Assembly (NCBI RefSeq): GCF_029714425.1
Contig: NZ_CP121668.1
Location: 2,253,501 to 2,317,500, forward strand
Direction: 5' to 3'
DNA length: 64,000 nucleotides
Source of the DNA: Bradyrhizobium sp. CB2312
Lineage (GTDB): Bacteria; Pseudomonadota; Alphaproteobacteria; Rhizobiales; Xanthobacteraceae
This document shows positions 17,652-27,169 of this stretch, in pieces; position 1 is the stretch's first letter; the number at the start of each line of letters is the position of its first letter. The position numbers and the translations under genes were made by a program. Below the pieces are notes generated by a model that saw only the letters and a program-made list of their open reading frames with translations, was not told where the DNA came from and did not search any database.

Positions 17652-17903
17652 TTACCAGGTGCAGTGACCGGCCTTGAGCGCATGGTCCTTCAGCATCAGC
17701 GCGTCGACGAAGGTCGGCACGGTCTCGCTGGCGCGGTGATAGCCGGCCGGCCACGGCGTGGTCGGGATGCTCTCGTCCCAGATCTGGCAGAAGCCGGTGT
17801 CCTGCCAGCGGATCAGGTGATAGCTGGCTTCGGCAGGGCTCGCGGCGACGAAGGCCGTGACGGCAAGACCCGCGGCAGCGCACAGCATGGAAATACGACG
17901 CAT
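17652..17903 (-). CDS. Small secreted protein, paralogue 1
   Basis: The 83-residue product has a signal peptide (about 26 residues, ending A-E-A). A short mature domain follows: Y-H-L-I-R-W-Q-D-T-G-F-C-Q-I-W-D-E, then T-V-P-T-F-V-D-A-L, ending G-H-C-T-W. The two Cys may pair. The gene at 18143 encodes the same pattern. The family is unnamed as far as I know; export to the periplasm is predicted. Confidence 0.75.
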   Translation of the reverse strand: MRRISMLCAAAGLAVTAFVAASPAEASYHLIRWQDTGFCQIWDESIPTTPWPAGYHRASETVPTFVDALMLKDHALKAGHCTW

Positions 17904-18086
17904 GATAGCTCCTCAAATGAAAGATGTGATGCGCCTCCCGACAATGACGGGAGGAGGTGGCGCGGGACGCTTTCAGGCAGGCGCCCCGGACAAGATGTGA
18001 GTAGTTCCATTCGCGCGGTAGGTTCAAAGCGTGCGCGCGGGAAACGCCTGATCTCGCCCGAAAAAGCGAGGGCGCCGGCAAAGCAA

Positions 18087-18117
18087 AAGGGCGGACCGCT
18101 TGCCGCGATCCGCCCTT
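18087..18117 (-). terminator. Intrinsic terminator of the gene at 18143
   Basis: A 9-bp stem AAGGGCGGA / TCCGCCCTT with a 13-base loop reads leftward into CTTTTGCTTTGCC. It begins 26 bp after the stop codon. Confidence 0.7.
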
Positions 18118-18142
18118 CCGAACGCGATCTGTCGCGTGAGGC

Positions 18143-18403
18143 CTACAGCGTGCAGCGGCGCTCCCCGCGCAGCTTGATCTGGAGATCGGAGGCCTCGGTG
18201 AAAGTCGGGAGCGGCTTGCTGACGACCTTGTAGGTCGAGGCCCCAAACTGGAACGGCTTGTACTTCAGGTCCTCGTTCCAGACCTGGCAGATGCCGGTGT
18301 TGTCCCAGCGGATCACGTAATAGCCGACCTTCGCCGACGCAGGCACGGCAAACACGGAACTAGCGATGCCGGCAACGGCACAGAGGGCGAGAACGCGACG
18401 CAT
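18143..18403 (-). CDS. Small secreted protein, paralogue 2
   Basis: The 86-residue product shares the plan of its neighbour: signal peptide (ending A-S-A), then Y-Y-V-I-R-W-D-N-T-G-I-C-Q-V-W-N-E-D, a middle segment, P-L-P-T-F-T-E-A and a closing R-R-C-T-L. The I-R-W-x-x-T-G-x-C-Q-x-W core and P-T-F motif are identical in position. The pair is a tandem duplication 239 bp apart. Function unknown. Confidence 0.78.
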   Translation of the reverse strand: MRRVLALCAVAGIASSVFAVPASAKVGYYVIRWDNTGICQVWNEDLKYKPFQFGASTYKVVSKPLPTFTEASDLQIKLRGERRCTL

Positions 18404-18560
18404 GAAGTATCTCCTTGTGGGGAAGGGTGAGCGGAAAGTTCGTGCGGTAAAAGCAGGTCCTTTGCAAGCCGGGGAGAGCGGCCGTTCACGGACATGTCAG
18501 ACGCAGCGGCGCACTTGGTTCGGCCGCGTACCCGCCAAGCCACACGCGCTTAGGCCCGGC

Positions 18561-18944
18561 TCACTTCGCCAGCGAAGCCACCGCCTCGATCTCGATCAGC
18601 ATCTTCGGATCGGGCAGGGCGTGCACCACGCAGGTGGTGCGCGCCGGGTAGGGCGGCGGGCCGAAGCTGCCTGCATAGAGCGCATTCATCGCGGCGACAT
18701 CGGAAGCGCGGGTCAGTAGCACGTTGACCTTGACGAGGTCGCGGAACGTCGCGCCGGCCTCGTCGAGCACGCGGCGGATGTTGATGACGACGTTGGCGAA
18801 CTGCGCATCGAAGCCCTCGGGCAGCGCGCCGTGGGCATCGAAGCCGGGAATGCCGGAGACGAACAGGAGGTCACCGACGCGCGTCGCAAACGACAGCGGC
18901 GGCGCCTTGACGTGCGGCGGGGGCGCGAAATGCTGGATCGGCAT
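18561..18944 (-). CDS. RidA family protein
   Basis: The 127-residue protein is of RidA/YjgF length. It has F-V-S-G-I-P-G-F early, N-I-R-R-V-L-D-E-A-G in the middle, the conserved Arg in P-A-R-T-T (which binds the carboxylate of imine substrates) and the Glu in I-E-I-E-A-V. RidA hydrolyses reactive enamine/imine intermediates of amino acid metabolism. The exact subgroup is not settled. Confidence 0.9.
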   Translation of the reverse strand: MPIQHFAPPPHVKAPPLSFATRVGDLLFVSGIPGFDAHGALPEGFDAQFANVVINIRRVLDEAGATFRDLVKVNVLLTRASDVAAMNALYAGSFGPPPYPARTTCVVHALPDPKMLIEIEAVASLAK

Positions 18945-19165
18945 GGGTCACCTCGGGGACATGTGGGCGCATGAGCGTAGCGGCATGCGGGAGAGTTGCA
19001 ATCGGCATTGGGCGAGGGGGCAAAAACAAAATTCGAAAACAACCCCATGCACAGTAGAAAAGACGAGGTTTGTCAGTTGGTTCGGAAATACAGAAGTAAA
19101 AGTTGACGCGTCGGGCAAAACACTGGCAGAATGGCATGATCGCGGCGGCCTCGGTGGGTGTGGTT
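18945..19165. other. AT-richer intergenic sequence, possible repeat or gene remnant
   Basis: Between RidA and the next gene lies a stretch that is clearly poorer in GC than the rest (AAACAAAATTC..., ACAGTAGAAAAG, AGAAGTAAAAG at about 19020-19105) and then TTGACGCGTCGGGCAAAACACT. It has no good ORF. It resembles sequence I associate with dispersed Bradyrhizobium repeats, but this is from memory. Confidence 0.45.
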
Positions 19166-19310
19166 CGCCTCTCCCCGCGTGCGGGGAGAGGCCGGAATTT
19201 GCGGAGCAAATTCCGGGTGAGGGGGAATCTCCGCGAGTCCAACTGTCACCGTTTATGCGGAAGCGGCCCCTCACCCCAACCCTCTCCCCGTAAGAACGGG
19301 GCGAGGGAGC
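19166..19310. repeat. Palindromic intergenic repeat, family D
   Basis: CTCTCCCCGCGTGCGGGGAGAG forms one hairpin, followed by GAATTTGCGGAGCAAATTC and GGGTGAGGGG. The inverse part CCCCTCACCC and CCTCTCCCCG closes the element. Related copies lie at 34586 and 49721. Confidence 0.85.
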
Positions 19311-19440
19311 AGACCGTGCAAGCGGAAACAACATCGTTCCAACGCGCCCACCCCGATCATGTTGCCGCCGCGATCGATCGGATAGATTCGTCGCGTCTGA
19401 TTCGCTTTCCCCCTTGAAAAATAGTCCCCGGAGATTCTGC

Positions 19441-19875
19441 ATGAAGATCGCATCCACCTTCCGCGCCGCGCTGGTCGCCATTGCCGCGCTTGCCGGCCTC
19501 TCGACCGCCGCACGGGCCGACGGCGGCACCGTGGTGCTGACGATCTACAAGGCGGGCTGGATCATCGGCGGCTCGGGCGGCTCCGGCGTGCTCAACTTCC
19601 GCGGCCGTGCCTATTCGCTCTCGACCGGCGGGCTCGATTACGGCCTCGTCTTCGGCGGCTCCAAGACCGTGCTGCGCGGCCGCGTCTCCAACATCAACCG
19701 CCCCTCCGACGTCGCCGGCGTCTATGGCGCTGCCGGCGCCGGCCTCGCCGTCGGCCGCGGCGCCCGCGCCATCGTGTTGACCAACCAGAAGGGCGCGGTG
19801 CTGGAGCTGACCGGCACGCAAGTCGGCCTGATGGCGAATGCGGATCTCAGCGGGCTCGCGATCACGATGCGGTAG
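19441..19875 (+). CDS. Hypothetical secreted Gly-rich protein (144 aa)
   Basis: From the ATG at 19441 (GGAG upstream) a signal peptide of about 26 residues (ending A-R-A) precedes a compact, glycine-rich domain. It shows I-Y-K-A-G-W-I-I-G-G-S-G-G-S-G, L-D-Y-G-L-V-F-G-G-S and G-V-Y-G-A-A-G-A-G-L-A-V-G-R-G. There are no Cys. It has the look of a small beta-barrel or lipid-binding envelope protein, but I cannot assign a family. Confidence 0.75.
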   Translation: MKIASTFRAALVAIAALAGLSTAARADGGTVVLTIYKAGWIIGGSGGSGVLNFRGRAYSLSTGGLDYGLVFGGSKTVLRGRVSNINRPSDVAGVYGAAGAGLAVGRGARAIVLTNQKGAVLELTGTQVGLMANADLSGLAITMR

Positions 19876-19886
19876 GCGACGGTGCC

Positions 19887-19982
19887 GTAGGGTGGGCAAA
19901 GGCGCGCAAGCGCCGTGCCCACCATCGACGTTAGCGACACACGAAAAAGTTGGTGGGCACGCTTCGCTTTGCCCACCCTACG
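19887..19982. repeat. Palindromic intergenic repeat, family B
   Basis: GTAGGGTGGGCAAAGGCGC with the inverse CTTTGCCCACCCTACG, containing inner GCCGTGCCCACC / GGTGGGCACGC arms. It lies between the convergent Gly-rich and GST genes. Confidence 0.85.
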
Positions 19983-19992
19983 AGACCGCCGA

Positions 19993-20685
19993 TTAGGCCG
20001 ACACCATCGCATGAATCCGCTCGCAATGCGCGACGAGATTTTGGTGCGCATCGACGAACGCCTTCAGCGGCGTCGGGATCGGGACGTAATAGATGTTGGC
20101 GACAAAGCCGTAGATGCCGGCATCGACGCTGGTCGGCGCTGCGCCGTGCACGAAACCGTTCGCGGGCACGATCTCGGCCAGCACCTGCAGATCGGCGAGG
20201 CCCCGCGCGTAAGCCTGTTCGGGCGTGTAGCGGCCGATGCCCTGGAAATGATAGCGCTGCGCGTTATACGCCTTGGCCTTCTCGAACCCTTCCGCATTGA
20301 TCTGCGGATGCTGCGCGATGAAGCCGTCGCGGAATGCCGGATAGAAGCGCTCGTCCTTCCAGCGCGAGTACGACATCACCCAGTAGAGATCATCCAGCAT
20401 GCGCGTGACGAGGTGATTGGTTCGTCGCTGCTCCGCTGACAGCGCCGCATCGATGGTCAGGCGATATTTCGCGATCGCATGCGCGATGATGGTCTCGCTG
20501 TCGCCGATGGTCTCGCCGTCGTCGACGATATAGGGCAACTGTCCGCGCGGCGCCGCGGAGGCGTCGAAGATGTGCTTGTGCACGAAGGGCACGCCCGCGA
20601 GCTTGAGGAAGGCGTAGACCTTGAGGCCGTAGCCGTTGTTGTCGGCGACGCCGAACAGTTCTGGATAGGAGTAAAGGGTCAGCAT
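19993..20685 (-). CDS. Glutathione S-transferase family protein
   Basis: From the ATG at 20685 the protein has 230 residues. The N-terminal thioredoxin-like half has L-Y-S-Y-P-E-L-F, then P-F-V-H-K-H-I and the glutathione-contacting Q-L-P-Y-I-V-D-D-G-E-T-I-G-D-S-E-T-I (cis-Pro and E-T). The C-terminal half is helical. Its neighbour at 20769 is a second GST of a different subclass, with the same orientation. The substrate is not predictable. Confidence 0.88.
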   Translation of the reverse strand: MLTLYSYPELFGVADNNGYGLKVYAFLKLAGVPFVHKHIFDASAAPRGQLPYIVDDGETIGDSETIIAHAIAKYRLTIDAALSAEQRRTNHLVTRMLDDLYWVMSYSRWKDERFYPAFRDGFIAQHPQINAEGFEKAKAYNAQRYHFQGIGRYTPEQAYARGLADLQVLAEIVPANGFVHGAAPTSVDAGIYGFVANIYYVPIPTPLKAFVDAHQNLVAHCERIHAMVSA

Positions 20686-20768
20686 GCGGCGGCTCCCCTG
20701 TGATGGCGGGCCAGCATGCAGGGGAGCGGGCACGGAGGCAATGGGGAGCGCAGCTCTCGTAGGGTGGG

Positions 20769-21419
20769 TTACGAACGCGACGCCGCGGTGAACACCGCCA
20801 GCTGCGCATCGAACGCGCGTCGGAACGCCGGCCGCGCTTCACCGCGGGCGACATAGGCGGCGATGTCAGGATATTCCTCCAGCAGCCCCGATGTGTTGAG
20901 CCGGCGCAGCGCGGTCACCATCATGAGATCGCCGGCGCTGAAGGCGCCGTCGAGCCACTCTGCGCCGCCGAGACGGCGGGACAGTTCGCCGAGCCTGACA
21001 CGGACGCGATCCCTGAGCATGGGCAGGCGCGCCTCGTACCAGCTCTTGTCGCGCTCGAACAGCATCGCCATGCCGAGCTCGACGATCGGCGGCTCCATCG
21101 TGTTCAGCGCGGCAAACATCCATGCGATCGCGCGCGCCCGCGCATTCGGCTCGACCGGCAGCAGCCCGGCATGGTGCTCGGCGATGTGCAGCACGATCGC
21201 GCCGGACTCGAACAGCGCGAGATCGCCGTCCTCATAAGTCGGAATCTGCCCGAACGGATGCCGCGCAAGGTGCGCGGGCTCTTTCATCTGCTCGAACGAA
21301 ACCAGGCGGACGTCGTAGGGCTGCTGGATTTCCTCCAGCGCCCAGCGCACCCGCATGTCGCGCGCCTGTCCCCGGCCGCGGTCGGGCGAGTTTTCGAAGG
21401 CGGTGATGGTGGGAGGCAT
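20769..21419 (-). CDS. Glutathione S-transferase family protein
   Basis: The 216-residue protein has a GST N-terminal domain with R-W-A-L-E-E, then F-G-Q-I-P-T-Y-E-D-G-D-L-A-L-F-E-S-G-A-I (cis-Pro and E-S glutathione contacts), and an all-helical C-terminal domain. It differs enough from the adjacent GST to be a separate subclass rather than a recent duplicate. Its role is probably detoxification or a dehalogenase/isomerase-type reaction, which cannot be resolved here. Confidence 0.88.
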   Translation of the reverse strand: MPPTITAFENSPDRGRGQARDMRVRWALEEIQQPYDVRLVSFEQMKEPAHLARHPFGQIPTYEDGDLALFESGAIVLHIAEHHAGLLPVEPNARARAIAWMFAALNTMEPPIVELGMAMLFERDKSWYEARLPMLRDRVRVRLGELSRRLGGAEWLDGAFSAGDLMMVTALRRLNTSGLLEEYPDIAAYVARGEARPAFRRAFDAQLAVFTAASRS

Positions 21420-21497
21420 TGGCGGTCTCCGGGGTGATCGTCAGGTCCAGAGGACGAGCGAGCGGGGCGGTTTCCGACAGGCTATCCGATTTTCCGC

Positions 21498-21604
21498 GTA
21501 GGATGGGTAGAGCGCAGCGAAACCCATCGTCCGCTTCCATTGAACCGCCGCGCCTGCCGTTTCGCTCGGATTGATGGGTTTCGCTGCGCTCTACCCATCC
21601 TACG
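21498..21604. repeat. Palindromic intergenic repeat, variant of family B
   Basis: GTAGGATGGGTAGAGCGCAG opens and the exact inverse ending CTACCCATCCTAC closes a long inverted repeat; the arms carry GCGAAACCCATC / GATGGGTTTCGC. It is related in layout to the GTAGGGTGGGCAAAG family but distinct in sequence. Confidence 0.85.
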
Positions 21605-21700
21605 GCCGCTCGAAAAAATTCCGCTTCTCCATGTCGGGACGCCGCTCCCTGCCGCGTCCTTGGGATGCCCCGCGCCCCCGCGCTGAAAGGAGCCCCGCTC

Positions 21701-22138
21701 ATGACCTCCATCACGCCGTTCCTCTGGTTCGACAACAACGTCCCCGAGGCCGTAGCGTTCTACAAATCGGTGTTTCCCAACGCAAAAGTCGAGACCGTCA
21801 GCGACTTCATGGCGGTGTTCGAGCTCGAAGGCCAGCGCTTCCACGCGCTCAACGGCGGGCCGCGATACCGCTTCAACGAGGCGGTGTCGTTCTTCATCAG
21901 CGTGGAGACGCAAGGCGAGGTGGATTACTTTTGGGAAGCGCTCACCGCGGGCGGCGGCGAGGAGTCGCGGTGCGGCTGGCTCAAGGACAAGTTCGGCCTG
22001 TCCTGGCAGGTGATCCCGACCGCGCTCGGCCGCTATCTCGGCGATCCCGACCGCACCAAGGCAAACCGCGTCATGCAGGCCATGATGGGGATGCGGAAGA
22101 TCGTGATCGCGGAGCTGGACAAGGCGTATGCGGGGTGA
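21701..22138 (+). CDS. VOC family protein (PhnB-like)
   Basis: The ATG at 21701 with AAAGGAG upstream gives 145 residues. It begins T-P-F-L-W-F-D-N-N-V-P-E-A-V-A-F-Y-K-S-V-F-P, typical of the PhnB / 3-demethylubiquinone methyltransferase-like VOC group. C-G-W-L-K-D-K-F-G-L-S-W-Q-V-I-P is the other hallmark. The fold is that of glyoxalases; members often lack a known reaction. Confidence 0.9.
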   Translation: MTSITPFLWFDNNVPEAVAFYKSVFPNAKVETVSDFMAVFELEGQRFHALNGGPRYRFNEAVSFFISVETQGEVDYFWEALTAGGGEESRCGWLKDKFGLSWQVIPTALGRYLGDPDRTKANRVMQAMMGMRKIVIAELDKAYAG

Positions 22139-22149
22139 GCCCCGCTGCC

Positions 22150-22253
22150 GTAGGGTGGGCAAAAGCGCGTCCTTCGCGCGCCGTGCCCACGTGCTGCCGG
22201 GACTCACGAAGAAATCGTGGGCACGGCGCTGACGCGCCTTTGCCCACCCTACG
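22150..22253. repeat. Palindromic intergenic repeat, family B
   Basis: GTAGGGTGGGCAAAAGCGC and the inverse GCGCCTTTGCCCACCCTACG enclose GCCGTGCCCACG / CGTGGGCACGGC. Located between convergent VOC and mug genes, where it can form a long stem. Confidence 0.85.
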
Positions 22254-22256
22254 GAG

Positions 22257-22814
22257 CTACGCACTGATCCACGCCGCCAGCTCCCGCCACGGCTCGATCG
22301 TCCAATGGCCCGACGCCGCACCAGACGGCGACGGCAGCACAAATATCTCCGGCAGGCTTGCATCGCGCACCTGCCGCCCCAGCGCAATCGCAGCTGACGG
22401 CCTGCCATAGAACAAGCTCGCCGCCTTCTTGCTCGTGAACGCAATCGTCTTCGGCCGGTACTTCTCCATCTTCGCCCTGAACTCCGGCACGTCGATCGTC
22501 TCAGCCGCGATCTGGTGATCCATCCCGGCCCCCGTCTTGGAGAGATCGGTGAAGCCGATCCCGAGCTCGATCAGCGCTGCGAACTCGCCCGGCTGATAGC
22601 GCCGCGGCGTGATCCCGGCCTCATGGATCGCCCGCCAGAAGCGGTTGCCGGGATGGGCGTAGTAGTGCCCGAGCTCAGCCGAGCGCGTCGAGGCAGCGGT
22701 GCCGACGAAGACGAGGCGGAGGTTGGGGCGGAGCTGGTCGGGGAGGCGGTGGGGGGTGGGAACGGGCAAATCGACCAACTCTGGGGTTGTAGCCCGCATG
22801 AGCGTCAGCGACAT
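22257..22814 (-). CDS. mug: Mismatch-specific DNA glycosylase (Mug family)
   Basis: The 185-residue protein has the Mug/UDG-superfamily layout. Motif 1 is L-V-F-V-G-T-A-A-S, where E. coli Mug has G-I-N-P-G. Then come H-Y-Y-A-H-P-G-N-R-F-W, G-I-G-F-T-D-L and, near the end, V-L-P-S-P-S-G-A-A in place of N-P-S-G-L-S. It removes uracil or ethenocytosine opposite guanine. The changed motif 1 (A-S instead of N-P) suggests altered catalysis; members with this motif occur in alphaproteobacteria. It is monocistronic. Confidence 0.85.
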   Translation of the reverse strand: MSLTLMRATTPELVDLPVPTPHRLPDQLRPNLRLVFVGTAASTRSAELGHYYAHPGNRFWRAIHEAGITPRRYQPGEFAALIELGIGFTDLSKTGAGMDHQIAAETIDVPEFRAKMEKYRPKTIAFTSKKAASLFYGRPSAAIALGRQVRDASLPEIFVLPSPSGAASGHWTIEPWRELAAWISA

Positions 22815-22857
22815 GCGGGGCCGCTGTCAATCCCGGATGTCGCTTCGCTCATCCGGG

Positions 22858-23145
22858 CTACGGGCTGCGCTCTGCCAGCCTCTTGATCCATTCGCCGTTT
22901 AGGCCATGGAGCGCACCTTCAATTGGCCAGCCAGGAGACGTTTCGATCAAGTGAAGCAACGACCAAGCAAGGCCGAAACAGTCATCTGGCCCAAACAGTC
23001 GCACCAAAGCCCTTGCCTCATCATCCGTAATCGGTGTTTGCACTTCGCCGAGCAAAGTCTCCAGCTCCCGCAGTACCGACGCGGTGGCAGCGCTCGAACT
23101 CGGCAACGGGCCGATTTGAGTAAGGCGCTTAACGGCTGGCTGCAC
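22858..23145 (-). CDS. Small hypothetical protein (95 aa)
   Basis: This product starts at a GTG. It has no signal or membrane segment, and contains I-T-D-D-E-A-R-A-L-V-R-L-F-G-P-D-D-C-F-G-L-A-W-S-L-L-H-L-I-E-T-S-P-G-W-P. The helical pattern and acidic/hydrophobic balance resemble small immunity-type or accessory proteins, but I cannot assign a family. GC is lower than in neighbours, which may point to later acquisition. Confidence 0.6.
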   Translation of the reverse strand: MQPAVKRLTQIGPLPSSSAATASVLRELETLLGEVQTPITDDEARALVRLFGPDDCFGLAWSLLHLIETSPGWPIEGALHGLNGEWIKRLAERSP

Positions 23146-23286
23146 TATTGCGTTCTCCCATCATCGTCTCATCGAATTAGTAATGGCTCAGCGATGGTGC
23201 TCAACAAGATTTCAAAGCTTCGTTGCGATGGTGACGTTGGTCTTCGCTCAAATTCGTAAGCTGTGTAGGTGGATACTACTCATAAA

Positions 23287-23310
23287 GAAGCCGAGCTTTC
23301 GCCCGGCTTC
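23287..23310 (-). terminator. Intrinsic terminator after thiC
   Basis: A 10-bp stem GAAGCCGAGC / GCCCGGCTTC (one mismatch) with a 4-base loop lies 50 bp past thiC. Leftward it runs into TTCTTTATG; it is also followed by TCGTTTCTTAT on the + strand, so it may work in both directions. Confidence 0.75.
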
Positions 23311-23359
23311 TCGTTTCTTATAGACGCTCGAGTAAGCCCGCGCATAACGAGCAGAGAGA

Positions 23360-25273
<1,914 letters not shown>

Positions 25274-25313
25274 TCAGTTCGTTGGCGTCGCTGCGCGAGC
25301 GACAAATTCCGCT

Positions 25314-25413
25314 GTCATCCCCGCGAAAGCGGGGATCCAGTATTCCGAGGCGGTGCGGCTAGAGTCGAGAGGCCGCGGCGTACTGGATCGCCCGGTCAAG
25401 CCGGGCGATGACA
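25314..25413. repeat. Palindromic intergenic repeat, family C, between thiE and thiC
   Basis: GTCATCCCCGCGAAAGCGGGGATCCAG opens, with the inverse half TACTGGATCGCC...GGGCGATGACAG closing the element; the inner arms CCAGTATTCC and GCGTACTGG are family-specific. A nearly identical copy lies between thiG and thiS. Confidence 0.88.
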
Positions 25414-25440
25414 GTTGAGGGTGTGGAGCGGGCGTGCGCA

Positions 25441-26046
25441 TCATGCCGCCTCCTTCTGGCCGAGCCACTGCCGCACGCGCGCGTCCGGGTCGGCGTTCTG
25501 GGTGACGTCGGACACCACGGCGATGGAATCCGCGCCGGCGGCAAAGATCTCCGCGGCGTGCTCGAACTTGATGCCGCCGATTGCGACAAGCGGGATGTTG
25601 CCGATGCGCTTCTTCCATTCCGTGATTTTTGGAATGCCCTGCGGCTCGAAGCGCATCGATTTGAGTGTGGTGAAGAAGATCGGGCCGAGCGCGACGCAAT
25701 CGGGCTTGGCTTCGAGCGCGATCGCAAGCTCGGCGTCGTCATGAGTGGAGATTCCGAGCGACAGGCCCGCCTCGCGGATCGCCTTGAGGTCGGCATCCGC
25801 CAGATCCTCCTGGCCGAGATGCAGGTATTTTGCGCCGGCGACGATTGCCGCGCGCCAGTAATCGTTCACGACCAGCTTGGCCTGCGTGCCCTCAGTGATC
25901 GCCAGGGCGTCGGTGACGATCTGGAGCGCCTCGGCATCGTTCAGCTCTTTCGCGCGCAGCTGGATGGTGCCGACGCCGAGTTTTGTCAGCCGCTCGACCC
26001 ATTTGAGGCTGTCGACGACGGGATAGAAGCGATCAGGATACGGCAT
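25441..26046 (-). CDS. thiE: Thiamine phosphate synthase ThiE
   Basis: From the ATG at 26046 the protein has 201 residues, a (beta/alpha)8 barrel of ThiE type. Visible are Q-L-R-A-K (substrate pyrophosphate contact), H-L-G-Q-E-D, G-I-S-T-H and G-P-I-F-F-T. It joins HMP-PP and the thiazole phosphate to form thiamine phosphate. The start overlaps the thiG 3' end by 14 bp, indicating translational coupling. Confidence 0.95.
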   Translation of the reverse strand: MPYPDRFYPVVDSLKWVERLTKLGVGTIQLRAKELNDAEALQIVTDALAITEGTQAKLVVNDYWRAAIVAGAKYLHLGQEDLADADLKAIREAGLSLGISTHDDAELAIALEAKPDCVALGPIFFTTLKSMRFEPQGIPKITEWKKRIGNIPLVAIGGIKFEHAAEIFAAGADSIAVVSDVTQNADPDARVRQWLGQKEAA

Positions 26047-26815
26047 GCCAGAACGGAGTCCCAACGACAGGGGTGGAGGGGGAGGCGAAGTCGCGGGCGT
26101 TCATCAGCCCGGCTTCAAAAGCGGTGCGGCCGGCATCACAGCCGAGGCGGAAGGCGTTCGCCATCGCGACGGGATCGGCGGCTTTTGCGATGGCGGTGTT
26201 GAGCAGCACGGCGTCATAGCCGAGCTCGAGCGCTGCGGCCGCATGCGAGGGCGCCCCTAAGCCGGCATCGACCACGAGCGTGATGTCGGGCAGGCGCTCG
26301 CGCAGCAGCTTGAGCGCATCGCGGTTGGTGATGCCCTTGGCGCTGCCGATCGGAGCGGCCCACGGCATCACGACCTTGCAGCCGGCATCGACCAGGCGGT
26401 TCGCGACCGAAAGGTCCTCGGTGCAATAGGGGAACACCTCGAAGCCGTCCTTGATCAGGATAGTCGCGGCTTCGACGAGGCCGACGACGTCGGGCTGCAG
26501 CGTGTCGTTGTCGGCGATCACCTCGAGCTTGATCCAGCTTGTGCCGAACAATTCACGCGCGAGCTTTGCCGTGGTCACCGCTTCGCGCACGCTGCGGCAG
26601 CCGGCGGTGTTCGGCAGCACTGTCACGTCGAGCTCGCGGATCAGCTTCCAGAATGCATCGCCAGTCTTGCCGCCGGCGGACTCGCGTCGCAGCGACACCG
26701 TGACGATGTTCGAGCCCGACGCGCGGATCGCCGCCTGCATGATCGCGGGCGAGGGATAGAGCGCGCTGCCGATGAGGAGGCGGGAAGAGAAGGATTTGCC
26801 GTAGAAGGTCACCAT
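26033..26815 (-). CDS. thiG: Thiazole synthase ThiG
   Basis: The 260-residue protein has the ThiG TIM-barrel features: [10 protein letters not shown], the K-L-E-V-I-A-D region with the Schiff-base Lys, and [13 protein letters not shown]. It forms the thiazole ring from DXP, dehydroglycine (from ThiO) and ThiS thiocarboxylate. It lies between thiS (separated by a repeat) and thiE (overlapping). Confidence 0.95.
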   Translation of the reverse strand: MVTFYGKSFSSRLLIGSALYPSPAIMQAAIRASGSNIVTVSLRRESAGGKTGDAFWKLIRELDVTVLPNTAGCRSVREAVTTAKLARELFGTSWIKLEVIADNDTLQPDVVGLVEAATILIKDGFEVFPYCTEDLSVANRLVDAGCKVVMPWAAPIGSAKGITNRDALKLLRERLPDITLVVDAGLGAPSHAAAALELGYDAVLLNTAIAKAADPVAMANAFRLGCDAGRTAFEAGLMNARDFASPSTPVVGTPFWHAVS

Positions 26816-26843
26816 GGCTTGGGTGTCTCCCTAAATGCAGCTG

Positions 26844-26942
26844 TCATCCCCGCGAAGGCGGGGATCCAGTACGCCGCGGCAATGCGGCTAGAACCGTGAT
26901 GCCGCGGCGTACTGGATCGCCCGGTCAAGCCGGGCGATGACA
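26844..26942. repeat. Palindromic intergenic repeat, family C, between thiS and thiG
   Basis: Near-identical to the copy at 25314. It occupies the 156-bp gap inside the operon, where its long stem may affect transcript processing or the dose of thiG relative to thiS. Confidence 0.88.
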
Positions 26943-26971
26943 GCGGAGTGTGTGGTGGGCGCTTCATCCCC

Positions 26972-27169
26972 TCACCCTCCCTGCCGCGGCGTGATGATCT
27001 CGATCTCGTCGCCGGCATTGAGCGCGGTTTCGGCCCAGCGGCTCTTCGGCACGACGTCGTAGTTGAGCGCGATCGCGAAATGGGTGCCCTCATAGTCGAG
27101 CTCGGAGAGCAGCGCATCGACGCTGGCCGCGTTCACCTCGCGCTGCTCGCCGTTGACGATCACGCGCAT
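26972..27169 (-). CDS. thiS: Sulfur carrier protein ThiS
   Basis: The 65-residue ubiquitin-like protein ends with P-R-Q-G-G, the Gly-Gly that is adenylated and turned into a thiocarboxylate. It has V-I-V-N-G-E-Q near the start. It supplies sulfur for the thiazole ring. The start overlaps the thiO stop by 10 bp. No thiF is in the window; a MoeB-type enzyme elsewhere must activate it. Confidence 0.95.
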   Translation of the reverse strand: MRVIVNGEQREVNAASVDALLSELDYEGTHFAIALNYDVVPKSRWAETALNAGDEIEIITPRQGG

